A stretch of 64,000 nucleotides of DNA from Adiantum capillus-veneris (lineage: Eukaryota; Streptophyta; Polypodiopsida; Polypodiales; Pteridaceae): NCBI GenBank assembly GCA_014529385.2, contig CM043963.1, positions 76,870,412 through 76,934,411 on the forward strand. The letters are read 5' to 3'. Shown here piece after piece: positions 46,383 to 58,050 of this stretch. A program made the translations under genes and the position numbers. The notes under the pieces are model-generated. The model had not been told where the DNA came from and did not search any database. It was given only the letters and a program-made list of their open reading frames with translations. Position 1 is the stretch's first letter. Each line of letters begins with the position of its first letter.

Positions 46383-47283
46383 TTTCATATAACATTTCAT
46401 TTCTCCATCCAAGTTCAAGACTCATTGGACATGGATCTATGAGGTCTCTTGGGATTGTTCCTTTGACGTTGCAAATGCAAGTCTTCTTCTTCTTCTCTCT
46501 GTCTCTCTCTCTCGTGCTCGGCTCTCATGGTGGGTGCATCAATAGCTAGTCACCAAACCCATTGCTGCATCCAGCACATCCGGGTGCCAAGTTGCATATT
46601 AGTGATGGTGCAATACGTAGTCCTCTGATTCGAATACACAAAGAGACTTGTGAGGTCTGGTGACTTGCTTGGAGTACTTGTGGATTTCATTTTGAGCATG
46701 ACACACATCATCTTAACAGCTACATGGGTTCTTTGCAACTGATTGGATAGTGTATTGGCTACCGTTCTCGCTACTATTGCATTAAAAAAGCACACAATCT
46801 ACCATATCCCTTGCTCTGATGAGAACAATAGCTTCCTCACCACATGTAAAGTATGAGGTTTCCTTCAAGGTCGCTTAATCCACTGAGCTCCTATGCCGGT
46901 ACAGACCTCCCTTGCAAACTTTCCTTGAGTAGTATCGCTCAAGCAAACATCAAGAGCTGTCATACCTTCCCTACAGCTACTGCCTTTGGAGGTGTTTTCT
47001 GGCTTACATCATCCAGCTTCGGAGAGAGTACTCTAAGCTACACCTCACATCTGCAAAAAGACAGGGCGTTTCCATGCATCTTCCTTTTACATCTGATGAA
47101 ATAATTGGCATATAGTACAGTGTATCTCAAAGATATCAGGTGAACGGGTGGCGTTAGTGGCTAGGGCATCACTCTTCTTCACCTCTACCACTACCCCTTT
47201 AAATAATTGGTGGCTATTTTCTCAATTGCAAATCGCATTCTCATCAGCCCTGTTGGCCATAACACTAATGAGAATTGTTCCCC

Positions 47284-47287
<4 letters not shown>

Positions 47288-47343
<56 letters not shown>
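47288..47343. repeat. (GA)n microsatellite
   Basis: About 28 GA units in copy B; the matching tract in copy A is shorter. Further short GA tracts lie at 47609-47630 and 47713-47735. Confidence 0.95.
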
Positions 47344-47346
<3 letters not shown>

Positions 47347-48197
47347 CCCTGTAGACAATCAAGCTCCTTGCATCGAATTCATGAGAGACACAATATGCTT
47401 GTGATGCTTGCGAAAAGAGAGAGATAAACGATAACTTCTAAATACTTGTACCTCTACGTATGTAGACATAGGCCAAAAATAAGGATATCTGCAAGTAGTG
47501 AGCAGTGGCTAGCACTATGATACAGAGCCACGCAAAGAATGGTGTGAGCTAGTTTGTGGTTTGTGTGTATATAGAGTGTGCATCTCCTGTAACAAAGATA
47601 AGCAGGAGAGAGAGAGAGAGAGAGAGAGAGTCGTTACCTGCTTGCAAGAGAGGTAACACATCTGTGTATATAATGTGCATCTTCCTGCATCAAAATGCAG
47701 ACAGGAGCGGAAGAGAGAGAGAGAGAGAGAGAGAGTGAGTCGTTACCTGCTTGCAAGGGAAGGAGGCCAGTTGTATTTGTCACCTGAGAGAGTCGTTACC
47801 TGCTCGCCAATATAGTCGAGGACTCGAGGAGCTGCTGGTCAATACGGCTGGATGCGTTTTTTTCCCTACTTTGTTCGTAGCTTTGGGCTCACAGCACACT
47901 GTCTTGGCTCAAGCCTATGTCACACCGGGGGCGGTCTCCCAAGCTCTTTTTAGCTTTCTAAAAGAAACCCCTTAGTTTTTAGAAACTAGTTATTGTTGGG
48001 TTAGGTTAGGGGGCTTAACAGTTTTCAGTGCATGATAAAGACTTACCTTTCATTTCACATTTTTTGTTTATTTTTCTTTGCATTCTATTGTTTAAGTTAA
48101 CATTGGCAACATTTACTTTCTCTGCATGCTTGAAAATGACTTTAGAGATCAAAACATTAAACAAAATATTCATAGGAGTTTGATCTTATGATGCAAT

Positions 48198-48683
48198 CTT
48201 TTAAAAAGTCTTTTTGTTTAAGTGGCAAGTTTTCTCCTTATACAAATACAAAATGAAAATATTCGTAGAAATTTTTAAATTTGTAAAATATTCGAACTAT
48301 TTTTTAGTATATTATATTGGGTTTTTTTACTTTGCCATCCTTTGCAACCGGCTAAGTTCGATTTTCAATTGGTTTAAGCTTAAGCTCAGGCACATCTTTC
48401 TCAAACAGTGAGGTATTGATAAACGATTCTCTCATTTGAGGATTTCAAAAAACAAAACTACTTCACTAAATTGTTTAATTATTTTTTATTCTTATTTGAA
48501 AGCATTAAAATATTCTTTTGTTTTGATTTTTAATGTGTCTTTTTATTCTACTTCCTTTTTGTTTTATTGTGTTTCAAAATACTAATGTGCAATGTGCACC
48601 ATTTATCTTATTATTGGGGCCCTTTCATAATATATAAGCCATTTGTTTTAAAAAGCCATCGTGATCCTTTCACTTGTTTGGAA
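48198..48683. other. AT-rich DNA without a recognised gene
   Basis: T-rich, no domain, no clear repeat. Confidence 0.55.
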
Positions 48684-48990
48684 GGAGGCCGGCTGTTTTG
48701 TGTCACACCAGGTAATATTATAAATGTCACAGCCACAGGACATCAAATCGACGATAGCCAAATGGTGGGCTTTTCGGTTTCCACGCTGCATGTCACTGTT
48801 CAAGCCCTATCGGTGCTCTTCCCATGGTCACTTTATGCAGCTGGCCACAACCTTCAAAAGTGGGATGGGCAACATAGGCCGTCCCTCTCACAACGCTCGT
48901 GGCCACCTGCAGCTTTTGGCGTGCGCGAATACATGCATGCCAACTCAGCTTGGCCTGCTTGTGCCTGTCCCAGTGTGACATAGGCCTCAA
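48684..48990. mobile_element. Possible MITE with GAGGCC...TGTCACAC ends
   Basis: The left edge GAGGCCGGCTGTTTTGTGTCACACC is mirrored by CAGTGTGACATAGGCCTC at the right. The end sequence resembles the MITEs at 55914-57012. No clean target duplication was seen. The 139-codon ORF across it (48567-48983) is probably fortuitous. Confidence 0.4.
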
Positions 48991-49159
48991 TCGCATGTGG
49001 CCGTTTCTCTCTCCCTCTTTTGGAATGTAGCTTTCATCTCACAGCTTGAGCCACTTGTAAAGGGCACTCCCTCATCACTATATCACACAGACATGGTCAA
49101 ATGGGATCAATGGTGGAGGAGAAAAAGGCGACGTGCGTCAATTATGGACTGTCAGATAT

Positions 49160-49405
49160 GAGGTTGCCTCGAATTTACAAATTTGTCCCGAATTTACTAA
49201 TCGGCCCACATTTACAATATGACATACTCAAATCGCCTATATTTCAACGTATGCATAAGGGCATAGTGGTTAGTGCACATGGCTCGTGGTAGGGAGGTCG
49301 GGGGTTCGAGACATGGGGTGCAGATCGACCCGAATTTACAAGCTTGCCCGAATTTACTTTGCTTCCCGAATTTACCAAACACCCCTAATTTACCAAATGC
49401 GCATC
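49160..49405. repeat. Dispersed GAATTTAC repeats
   Basis: CCGAATTTAC or close variants (TCGAATTTACAA, CCCACATTTACA, CCCCTAATTTACCAA) occur eight times around a tRNA-like segment, at 49169-49215 and 49329-49400. Confidence 0.65.
49255..49325 (+). mobile_element. tRNA-derived SINE head
   Basis: ATAGTGGTTAGTGCAC (49263-49278) fits the pol III A box and GGGGGTTCGAGAC (49301-49313) the B box, at tRNA-like spacing. No acceptor-stem pairing good enough for a functional tRNA is seen, so a tRNA-derived SINE head or a tRNA pseudogene is more likely. Confidence 0.5.
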
Positions 49406-49658
49406 CAACGGCCCAGATCACCTCAGTCGTCGATCCCATTTGAGCATGCCCGTGCGAGATAGTGTGGAGGAGGGCCCTCCCCTCCGCCATATTATGTTAA
49501 GTAAATACAAGAATTTTTGGGCATTTCCCCATGTAGGAAACTTAGAAAGGGCCCTTTTCCCTTGTTTTTCGCATAGTGTTCAACATCATGAGCTTCTGCA
49601 GAGGAGGCACCATGTACCTAGCTAGATGCGGTTTGGGGTAGGGGACTCCCAGCCCCCG

Positions 49659-49671
49659 GGGGGGGGGGGGA
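49659..49671. repeat. Poly-G run
   Basis: About 12 consecutive G. Confidence 0.9.
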
Positions 49672-49708
49672 AGGAGCTCTTTTTCTACCATTAACTTTTC
49701 TAATTCCG

Positions 49709-49937
49709 CCCTCAAAATATACACCCATGTCATGTGGCTAAAATCACCCATCATGTCCTCTTGCCAACAATTTTCTTGGCTTTCCATTATGGAACTATTC
49801 AATGAAACATTTATATTGCATCCCTCAAAATGTACACCCATGTCATGTGGCTAAAATCACCCATGGTGTCCTCTTGCCAAAAACTTTATTGGCTTTCCAT
49901 TATGGAATTATTCAATGAAAGATTCATATTGCATCCC
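49709..49937. repeat. Two tandem units of 113 bp
   Basis: CCTCAAAATATACACCCATG (49710) recurs 113 bp later with few changes; both units end in TTCATTATGG...CATATTGCATCCC-like sequence. Confidence 0.85.
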
Positions 49938-49972
49938 TTGATCTTACTAATTGACGCTAAGTTTTTACACTC

Positions 49973-50088
49973 GGGGCCATGTATGTGCATGTACATACAT
50001 ATACATGTACATGTATATACATTTACAATTGGGGCCATGTATGTGCATGTACATATATATACATGTACATGTATATACATTTGATCTT
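49973..50088. repeat. Two tandem units of 58 bp rich in TACATGTA
   Basis: GGGGCCATGTATGTGCATGT at 49973 and 50031. Each unit contains ATACATGTACATGTATAT, a near-perfect palindrome. Confidence 0.85.
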
Positions 50089-50439
50089 TTACAATTGCAT
50101 GCCCACATATATGCTTTGAGTAGTTGTCGAAAGGGACTGTCGATGGCTATCACAACAAGTTTTAGCATTTTCTCACCCACGAAAAAATGGTGTAAATATC
50201 AACATTCATACATATGCCCATGAAAATGAATTTTTATACCTATTCTTAATGTGAATCTTACATTTGTAACTGGTGCTAATTTTTGTCACCCCCATTTTTT
50301 ACATTGGAAATTTTTTTATGTACCTAATTCACACTAGTAACCACAAATATTTTCTCTATGTAAAAAATTTTCATGTAAAAATATTATGAGTAAAAATACA
50401 CAATACAAAAATATACTTTCTCATACACTTCATTTTTCA

Positions 50440-51000
50440 CCCCTTAGCACACCCGGGATATCCGGGTTGCAATAAGCGATTTCTGAAGTGATAATCACTC
50501 ATTACATATGTTAATTAATCTCCATTACTTACTGCCTTAAGGTATGAAGAAGAACTTATGTCATATTCTATATGTTGGCATATACACCATCGCTTGTTGG
50601 TAGACTCCATGCTACTCTATTTGTTGAAAGGCATTCTATGCCATCTTGTCCATTGATAAACTCTCCCACAAAGAAGAGTTGTATGTTTCTTTTATGCTCT
50701 TGTGAGAGGAGCAACTTAATACTACACACTCCTTTGACTTGGCATTGAAGAGCTAAGTTCACATCAGGATCTAGATTCACAATGATATTATCATATGATA
50801 CATATACATTTTTTTGTAAAAGGACCTTCGAGTAGAAGATTGTCCTCACCCCAATAGTCTCTCAAGCTAGATAACTGCCACTCTTTTAGTACTGTAGTTT
50901 TTTTCTTCAAGGGACTCTCGACGATTCCCTTCTTGTCAATTGCACGAAGACAAGGACATGGAGAAAGTCTGTGTGCACTCTCAAAAATATCCACAGCTCT
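50440..51000 (-). pseudogene. Unrecognised, frame-broken ORF
   Basis: Two minus-strand ORFs (50791-50994, 50568-50849) may be one gene with a frame change: MDIFESAHRLSPCPCLRAID, then VNLDPDVNLALQCQVKG and FVGEFINGQDGIECL. I do not recognise a family; it could be a fragment of a transposon or host gene. Confidence 0.25.
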
Positions 51001-51804
51001 CTTTTTTGAAGTTGAGAGTACTAAGCATATTGTGTGCTAGTTTTCACAATTTAAAGATTACTTGGAATGATACATGGAGAGTAAATGGACCATTTGTAGA
51101 AATTCAATGTATAATATTATTTATACATATATATATATATATATATATATATCAAGAATTATTCTCAATATGTAGCCGATCATGAAGATAGTATGTTTCT
51201 TATGTTAACAAAACCTGGATGAATTTTTTTAATCCTCATATTATTTTACAACTAATTTGTATGTTATGGAGCCACGAGAGACAATAAGTAGTGATCTACA
51301 ATCAAGTTTTTTAGAAATTTAAATAAATAGACTCATAATTCTATATGAATTTAATTGACAAGTACACAAATTTTCTATTGTATAATCAAAAAATGTACAA
51401 AAGAATCTTAGCTTTCACTAAAATGTCATCAACATGCTTGCCAATTGTAAGATTTCGAATCTAAATAGGGAGAGAATTGTAATAAACTATGGAATAATGT
51501 ATATTCAAATTTGTTAGAAAGTACCATCAGTAAATTTCCATTGGAGAAAAAGACACAAGAAGTTGTCAATACAAAAGCCAAAAAAATATCTTTCTCAAGC
51601 TTTTGTTAATACAAAATGCCAAAAATCTTATCCACAAACTACAATTAAAAAAACTCCTTAATGCTCTCTAAAGCGAGTGGGAATGCCATCTTCTTGACTC
51701 ACACTATTGCCAATTGGACACCATCCTTCCAAGATGATATTGCATACACTCCAATCATACCAAGTGCTCTCTACATCTTCTAAAGTCCAACCTAGCATAC
51801 GTGA

Positions 51805-51839
<35 letters not shown>

Positions 51840-52153
51840 GAGAGAGAGCTTCTCTGTGAGAAAAAAGGAGAGAAATTGTCATTTTTTTTCCTTCTTAATT
51901 GTTCTCACTGTTTTTAAAAAAACATTTTTAAGGAGAAAACTGAATCAAATAAGTTTTTTTTTAAGTGTTGAGAAGGATGTGGTTCTCACATGCTATGATC
52001 TCCTCGTTGTGGCTTCGGCCTTCCCGCCTAGCAAGAGCGTTTGCACACGCTGAGCCAAGAACTCTACGGCCTTCTTCTTCCAAAGGCTCTTGCCCACGCT
52101 GCGGCCTGTCGGCTGTCGGTCCCTTGTACTCTAACCAAGCGGCCATGCTCGCC

Positions 52154-52204
<51 letters not shown>

Positions 52205-52270
52205 CATGCAATAAGCCATGCAAAAGCAAGCCCCTTCTCCTTCCCTCTTCCATGGCCTTCCCCTCCCCTA
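51001..52270. other. No gene recognised; microsatellites
   Basis: (TA)n at 51127-51153; (GA)n at 51807-51848 and 52157-52201. Short ORFs at 51658-51882 and 51961-52293 (minus) are partly repeat translations; MLGWTLEDVESTWYDWS in the first is unrecognised. Confidence 0.5.
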
Positions 52271-52282
52271 GCTCTGATACCA
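52271..52282 (-). other. Primer-binding site of an unseen LTR element (minus)
   Basis: GCTCTGATACCA on the plus strand. TGTAAGACAAGGGGA starts two bases later and may be the LTR end. No gag or pol is seen to the left and no second LTR was found, so this is probably a solo or broken copy. Confidence 0.45.
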
Positions 52283-52283
52283 G

Positions 52284-53668
52284 TGTAAGACAAGGGGAAC
52301 TAGAACCTAAGAGTCCACCACCCAACCCTTTGCCCTAGTTGGACTCCCTTTGCCTTAGTTGGCTTTAACTTGTCCTGACAAATACTATCAAGCATTCGCA
52401 AAAACTTTATACTAAGAATGCTAATAAGCGCATCACAAAGCACACGAGTTGAACGAAATTGATTATGTTATGCTTCAAATTGAAAAGAGAAAAATTAAAA
52501 GCGTTCATACAAATATTTTTGTAAAGTGTGCTCTTTGTAAAGTGTGATCATAAAAACAAAGAGCACACTTTACAAAAATTCAAGATTATTGTTGTAATAA
52601 GCAATAGCAAAGGAGCATGCTTGATTCCATTCCAAAGGATCTAAATCGTCCTTGAAAAGATCTATGTCAAAAATAGAAGAGCAACATCTCCACTCTAGAA
52701 CTTCATGGTATAGGACTCTCTCTATGATATATCGGGTGTAAAAAGGACGCATTTGGTAAGGCATCACATTAGACTAGCGATGGAATCTATCAATGCAAGA
52801 GCAAAGATCAAGTATTTCCATTTTTTACTCTCAATTTAACATTCAGTTTATAATTGAGTATCATAACACAAGGAGCATCTCTATTGAGTCTTCTCCTCTC
52901 CTCTCTCATGTGGATTTGTTGGGAGGAACAAGGGCTTTGAAGGTTGTTTATATACTCTAAATGCATTTACTTATCTATAATATTTACTCGTCTTTTACTG
53001 TCCATTAAGTTCAGCATTAGTTAAAATCAAAGCAACTCTATATTTGCACGTGGTTCACTTCAGATACTGTTCGTACATTTCTCTTCTCATAAATTGTTGT
53101 AGGTCCCTGTGCTTTGTTGATGCTAAACAATGTATTCGATTCCATATTCTCTTAATAGTATCTCCATTTCTTTAATTACACAGATCTCTCAAACTAGTTT
53201 CGATTACAGAATTGCTAGAACAGCGAAAGCTACAAAATTCACCTCATGAGAAGTCTCTTAAGAATAAACGTTTTCAAAGATTACCTGATGAAAGATGCAT
53301 ATGCTAAAACATGTCAAGCAACCAACATGGCATCGAGATTGACGCATAGATGATTGATTGCATATGACATACATGACTTGTAGATTTAAGCATAGGTGAT
53401 TGATTGCATACAAAGAATGCTACATGAATGGATTTAGTAAGATTCATGCAAAAGCGAGAACGTTCAAAGAAAGGCCTTCGCCGCTCACTTGGAAATACAT
53501 AGATAGAAAAAGTCCAACACATCATTCTTAATTAATAAACAAACCATTTAGCCATCCGATACAACAAACAGTCTATGGGGCTTTTACATGGATGTTACAA
53601 ATAACAACTTTTCAAGAAGTAAACAGCTGCAAGCAGCAGCTCATCCTCGAGGCTCGAATCAAAGAAAC
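52284..53668. other. Possible LTR debris and tubulin 3' flank
   Basis: No domain recognised. AAAGTGTGATCATAAA/TTTGTAAAGTGTGCTC repeats near 52527-52575 form an inverted pair (GAGCACACTTTACAAA). The 3' untranslated region of the tubulin gene must lie to the left of 53669, but no clear polyadenylation signal was identified. Confidence 0.4.
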
Positions 53669-54398
53669 CTATGCCTCATCATATTCTTCCTCGTACTCAC
53701 CCTCCGGCTCCGCACTAGCATCTTGATACTGTTGATATTCAGACACAAGATCGTTCATGTTGCTCTCTGCTTCAGTAAACTCCATCTCATCCATACCCTC
53801 ACCTGTGTACCAATGCAAGAAAGCTTTCCTCCTAAACATAGCAGTGAACTGATCACTAACCCTTCTAAACATTTCCTGAATGGAGGTTGAGTTCCCAATG
53901 AATGTGCATGCCATCTTCAGCCCAACAGGAGGAATGTCACAAACACTTGACTTCACATTGTTTGGAATCCATTCCACAAAGTAGGAAGAATTCTTATTCT
54001 GCACATTGATGAGTTGCTCGTCAACTTCCTTGGTGCTCATCTTCCCTCTAAACATAGCGGAGGCTGTGAGATAGCGGCCATGACGAGGATCGGCAGCGCA
54101 CATCATGTTTTTTGCATCCCACATCTGTTGGGTAAGCTCTGGCACAGTAAGAGCTCGGTACTGCTGTGACCCACGAGATGTCAAAGGAGCAAAGCCCACC
54201 ATGAAGAAGTGCAGACGTGGGAATGGAATGAGGTTTACAGCGAGCTTGCGTAGGTCTGAGTTAAGCTGCCCAGGGAACCTAAGGCAACATGTGACTCCAC
54301 TCATTGTCGCAGAGATCAGATGATTCAGGTCACCGACTGAAAGACAAACAACAAAGAGGTCAGAATGGCAATCATTAAAGACAATCCTGAAGCAAATC

Positions 54399-54440
<42 letters not shown>

Positions 54441-55541
54441 AACACACAACTTACATGTCGGAGTCACAAGTTTGAGGGTTCTGAAGCAGATGTCATACAG
54501 AGCCTCATTGTCAAGAACCATGCACTCATCTGCATTTTCCACAAGCTGATGCACAGAAAGTGTGGCATTATAGGGCTCCACCACCGTATCCGACACCTTT
54601 GGAGATGGGAAGACAGAAAAGGTCATCATCATACGATCTGGGTATTCTTCCCTAATCTTGGAAATGAGAAGGGTTCCCATTCCAGATCCAGTGCCACCAC
54701 CAAGCGAATGACAAACTTGGAAACCTGGGAAATAGAAATCATCAGAGGAAACCTTCCTACCTCACAATGCGAAAAAGGGACCAATTCCAGATTAAAACAC
54801 AATGGCACAACAACAGAATTAAGACAGAAAAACAAAAAGAAAGCTAATACACAGGCAAACTATTCATATATCAAAATCGAACAAGATGATGGTAGACCAG
54901 ATAGCGCAGGTCATACTCAAATAAGCATCATGCCGGAAAAAAGAATGTTCAAGAAACACAGAAGCCACTGATGTAGACCGAATGTGTCCTTAAGATCCAC
55001 GTCCATAGCAACTAGCGAGAAAAAAAAAATTCTGAGAAGGTAGGCAATGGAATGAACCATTGCGCAATGCAATGCAGAAAAATCAAAGAAACCTGTTCAC
55101 TTGCTCCCTACTGCTTCAATGCAAGTACTAACAGAGAAGAAGTGCACCTTGGAGACAGTCACAGTTCTCAGCCTCTTTGCGCACAACGTCAAGAACGGAG
55201 TCGATAAGCTCAGCACCTTCAGTGTAGTGACCCTTGGCCCAGTTGTTTCCAGCGCCGGACTGTCCGAAGACGAAATTATCAGGGCGGAAGATTTGACCGT
55301 AGGGGCCACTACGCACACTATCCATGGTGCCGGGCTCCAGATCCATCAACACAGCACGCGGGACATAGCGGCCGCAGCTCGCTTCATTGTAGTAGACGTT
55401 CACTCGCTCCAGCTGAATGTCGGAGTCTCCGCTATAGTTCCCAGTGGGATCAATGCCGTGCTCTGTGCAGACCACCTCCCAGAATTTGGCCCCTATCTGG
55501 TTGCCACATTGGCCTCCTTGCACATGCAGAATCTCACGCAT
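53669..55541 (-). CDS. TUB: Beta-tubulin, three exons
   Basis: Encodes the beta subunit of the alpha/beta-tubulin dimer that builds microtubules in the cytosol. Exons: 55148-55541, 54455-54724 and 53669-54336, together 1332 bp, 443 residues and a stop, the normal length. The start MREI is the tetrapeptide used in co-translational autoregulation of tubulin m[11 protein letters not shown] follows, exon 2 opens with [19 protein letters not shown] (GTP-binding signature), and the C-terminus ends in an acidic tail ([11 protein letters not shown]). Introns interrupt Gly132 and the Phe of TPTF, the standard plant positions, with GT-AG ends (GTGCAC...CCCAG; GTAAGT...TTTCAG). No frameshift or stop. 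Both introns are short (423 and 118 bp). It is the only intact host gene recognised in the window. Confidence 0.97.
54337..54454 (-). other. Beta-tubulin intron 2 with (CA)n tract
   Basis: 118 bp, GTAAGT to TTTCAG. About 18 CA units (plus strand, 54404-54439) begin only ~15 bp after the donor, so length changes there could alter splicing. Confidence 0.9.
54725..55147 (-). other. Beta-tubulin intron 1
   Basis: 423 bp, GTGCAC donor and CCCAG acceptor, no ORF of note. Confidence 0.9.
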
Positions 55542-55780
55542 GGTTGCAGAGCTGTGGAAAGAGCAGAATAGGAAAGAAGACGAACGGAGATGATGATTTG
55601 GCAATGGCAAGCACTGAGGGACTTCTGCTGACTGTGGCCTGACTTTTACCGGGTTGTGAGAGTTGATATAGAGCGTCAATCGAACCATCCAACGGCTCTC
55701 TGTGACTCACATGCCTTCTTCACATCTAAACCGTCGATGATCCTTTCTTGGATCTGACGGCTATTGATGGCTTTCTAACA
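55542..55780 (-). promoter_or_regulatory. Beta-tubulin leader and core promoter
   Basis: CTCTATATCAAC on the minus strand (about 55663-55674) is a plausible TATA box 125 bp before the ATG. Upstream there are GCCGTTGGATGG and repeats of TGACGG/CCGTCGATGATCC. The transcription start cannot be fixed from sequence. Confidence 0.5.
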
Positions 55781-55913
55781 CCGCAACGGGCAGCTTTTTG
55801 AAAGGACCATCTTTTGCCGGGCTTTCCCACCGCCTCATTTCAAACAAAGGCCTCCCCTCATCAACGGTTGCAACTTCCAAGGCAAGCAAAAATGTTGGCC
55901 TACCATAGGCTAA

Positions 55914-56228
55914 GGCCCTTGTCACACATGACCACTGGTGTGGCATATGGTGACCACAACGCGGAGGAGAGTAGCGCAATGTGTGCCCGTTGAAATTGTC
56001 ATATGAGGCAGTACATAATCAGCGTAAAGAGAACATCGCTCGGGCAAGAGAGGGAAAAGGTGACCCCTCGGCAAAGGTGCAAAAGCGTTGGCCATGAGCT
56101 GCACATCCACGTCGGCTCTTCTTCTTCATGACCATCGTGTTGTGTGACAGCAGCAAATTTGAAGCATACAACATGATTGGACCAGCTCAGCATGCAGCTC
56201 ATTCGTCCAGACTAGTGTGATACAGGCC
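55914..56228. mobile_element. PIF/Harbinger-like MITE 1
   Basis: GGCCCTTGTCACACATG at the left is mirrored by GTGTGATACAGGCC at the right. Flanked by TAA on both sides (55911-55913, 56229-56231), the 3-bp target type of this superfamily. 315 bp, no transposase. It lies about 370 bp upstream of the beta-tubulin start codon. Confidence 0.75.
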
Positions 56229-56231
56229 TAA

Positions 56232-56643
56232 GACCCAATTCACACAGCATTGTAAAAGAAAAAGGCACACTCATGCCTTCTAAGTGGAAGTACTATGCAA
56301 CAAGCTCTTTCGCCCAAAACAATTCATGCATGGCGGTGGAAGAAATCATGAGTATTGCTTCCATGGAAGAATCGAATTGGTCAGTAAGGGGCTTGTTAGG
56401 ATTGAAGAGTGCTTTGGGCAAGGGTTGGGGTCGGAAATGTATTGAGGGGAAAGCCATGATGTGGACTCGCTTTTTCCCTCTTATGTGATCACTATTGTCC
56501 ACATGGAAGCTTGTCATTGGCCATGATGTGGGCTTTCTTTTTCCCTCTTCCACCACCCTATGTGACACTATTGTCCACATGGAAGCTTGTCATTGGCCAC
56601 AGCCATCATGTCCCCCTTCCACCGATTTAGTGTGAATACGGCC
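56232..56643. mobile_element. PIF/Harbinger-like MITE 2
   Basis: GACCCAATTCACAC ... GTGTGAATACGGCC between the shared TAA copies at 56229-56231 and 56644-56646. 412 bp. Contains the duplicated phrase CCACATGGAAGCTTGTCATTGG (56498, 56575). Confidence 0.65.
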
Positions 56644-56646
56644 TAA

Positions 56647-57012
56647 GGCCCTTGTCACACATGTCCACCCAAACGTGTGTGTGGATGATATGGCAAAAAG
56701 GCATTGGCCAGTAGGGTGCATGTTTGTGGGCAGAGTGAGGCAGCTCTTCCCCCTCATCCATTTGTAGCTTCTTTTGGGGACATGGAAGAGAGTGAGTGTG
56801 TGTGCAAAGACGTTCAAAATGCTTCAACTTCTACTAAGAGAGTGAGTGTTCGAAGTCGTTCCAATACGCTTCAACTTCTGCTACTCTCGCTCAAACCACC
56901 AGCTTGTTTGCACTACAAATATGAAATTTTTAGCCTCCACCTCTCATGTGCACAACCAACACCCAAACACACCCTTTTAATGCTTGTGCAATGTCCATGT
57001 GTGACACGGGTC
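56647..57012. mobile_element. PIF/Harbinger-like MITE 3
   Basis: GGCCCTTGTCACACATGTCC at the left against ATGTGTGACACGGGTC at the right; TAA at 56644-56646 and 57013-57015. 366 bp, including a duplicated AAGAGAGTGAGTGT phrase. Same family as MITE 1. Confidence 0.75.
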
Positions 57013-57345
57013 TAAAGCATGGATAAAGCTTGTCGTTTAGTGCCACTCGGTAAGCCAATGATGGCAATTTGCAAATCCTTTTTCTTCCTTTTAGGCGTGC
57101 ATAATAAGGCCTTACACTTTGAATTTAAGAGGCAACCAACCCTCGTGACTAAGTAACACGGGTTCTTGATGGAACCTCAAGTCATGGGATCGACAGCAAG
57201 AAAGCAAGGCACGAAAAGCTAAACGTTTGGCAAAACCTTCAGATTTGTCCGAGTTTCCTTTTTACGTCCGAGTTTACTTTTCAACATTTTTGTTCAATTT
57301 ATATATTTATGTTTTCCCATCTTGGACAACCAAACGCTCGCATGC

Positions 57346-57420
57346 ACGTGGATAGAGTGTGTGCCTCTCCCCGTAGTCGCCCGGGTTCAAATCCTGCTCG
57401 CAACTCCAAGTTGACTTTTT
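57346..57420 (+). mobile_element. tRNA-derived SINE head
   Basis: ACGTGGATAGAGTGTG (57349-57364; A box) and CGGGTTCAAATCC (57381-57393; B box) at tRNA-like spacing. The element may continue to about 57660. No A-rich tail or duplication was found. Confidence 0.5.
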
Positions 57421-57730
57421 GTCTGTCGTTCGATGTCCTCGAGATTCCCCCCACTCAACGCCATCCATAGATCCCACCGCTTGGGGTCATTTAAGACCTC
57501 ATATTAGTCATGTGGGCAGCAAATGAATATAGACCATAGACTAGCTCTTTTAGCACGTTGAAGCCTATGGGGGTGCCTTGCTCTCATGTGTTTTACCCAC
57601 TGGTGTCCATGGGTGGGCAGGGTGTAACCTCCGTCTTCTTTTTGTCTCAGAAAACAAGTCTTGTATAATGTGTGAGCTTTAACCAACTCTACATCGCACA
57701 TGCGAATGTGTGACACGGGGCTTAGTAAGG
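57421..57730. other. Possible SINE body and orphan MITE end
   Basis: A 70-codon minus-strand ORF (57504-57716) is unrecognised. ATGTGTGACACGGGGC followed by TTA at 57706-57723 matches a right end of the GTGTCACAC MITE family, but I found no left partner. Confidence 0.35.
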
Positions 57731-57972
57731 TAGCTTACACACCGGCTACCTAAAGATGGGCGTGTTAAAGTTTATGCAATATCAAGTGAATGCCCAATGT
57801 GGTCTCGATATCTAGTATGTCTTTTAGGTATTTATTTCACTTATTTTACATGATTCTAGGTAGGGAAATTTACTAGGATGAGGTACTTAAGGTCCCCAAA
57901 TTGCTATATAAAGGCACCTCTACCCCTATTGTATAATCATTTAATTCATTGTTGTGTTGGTTGGTTCTGAGC

Positions 57973-58020
<48 letters not shown>
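57973..58020. repeat. (CT)n microsatellite
   Basis: About 23 CT units. Confidence 0.95.
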
Positions 58021-58022
<2 letters not shown>

Positions 58023-58050
58023 CATTCTTTCCCCTTGTCTCTCCCTACCT

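Noticed and set aside
48567-48983. 139-codon plus-strand ORF
   Set aside because: It overlaps a MITE-like segment with inverted ends and shows no domain.
53588-54323. Plus-strand ORFs over the tubulin gene
   Set aside because: They are antisense shadows of the beta-tubulin exons and introns.
55101-55571. 156-codon plus-strand ORF
   Set aside because: Antisense of beta-tubulin exon 1, which has strong codon conservation on the minus strand.
57130-57723. Fourth PIF/Harbinger-like MITE
   Set aside because: Only a right end (GTGACACGGGGC TTA) was found; candidate left ends near 57105 and 57472 do not match well.
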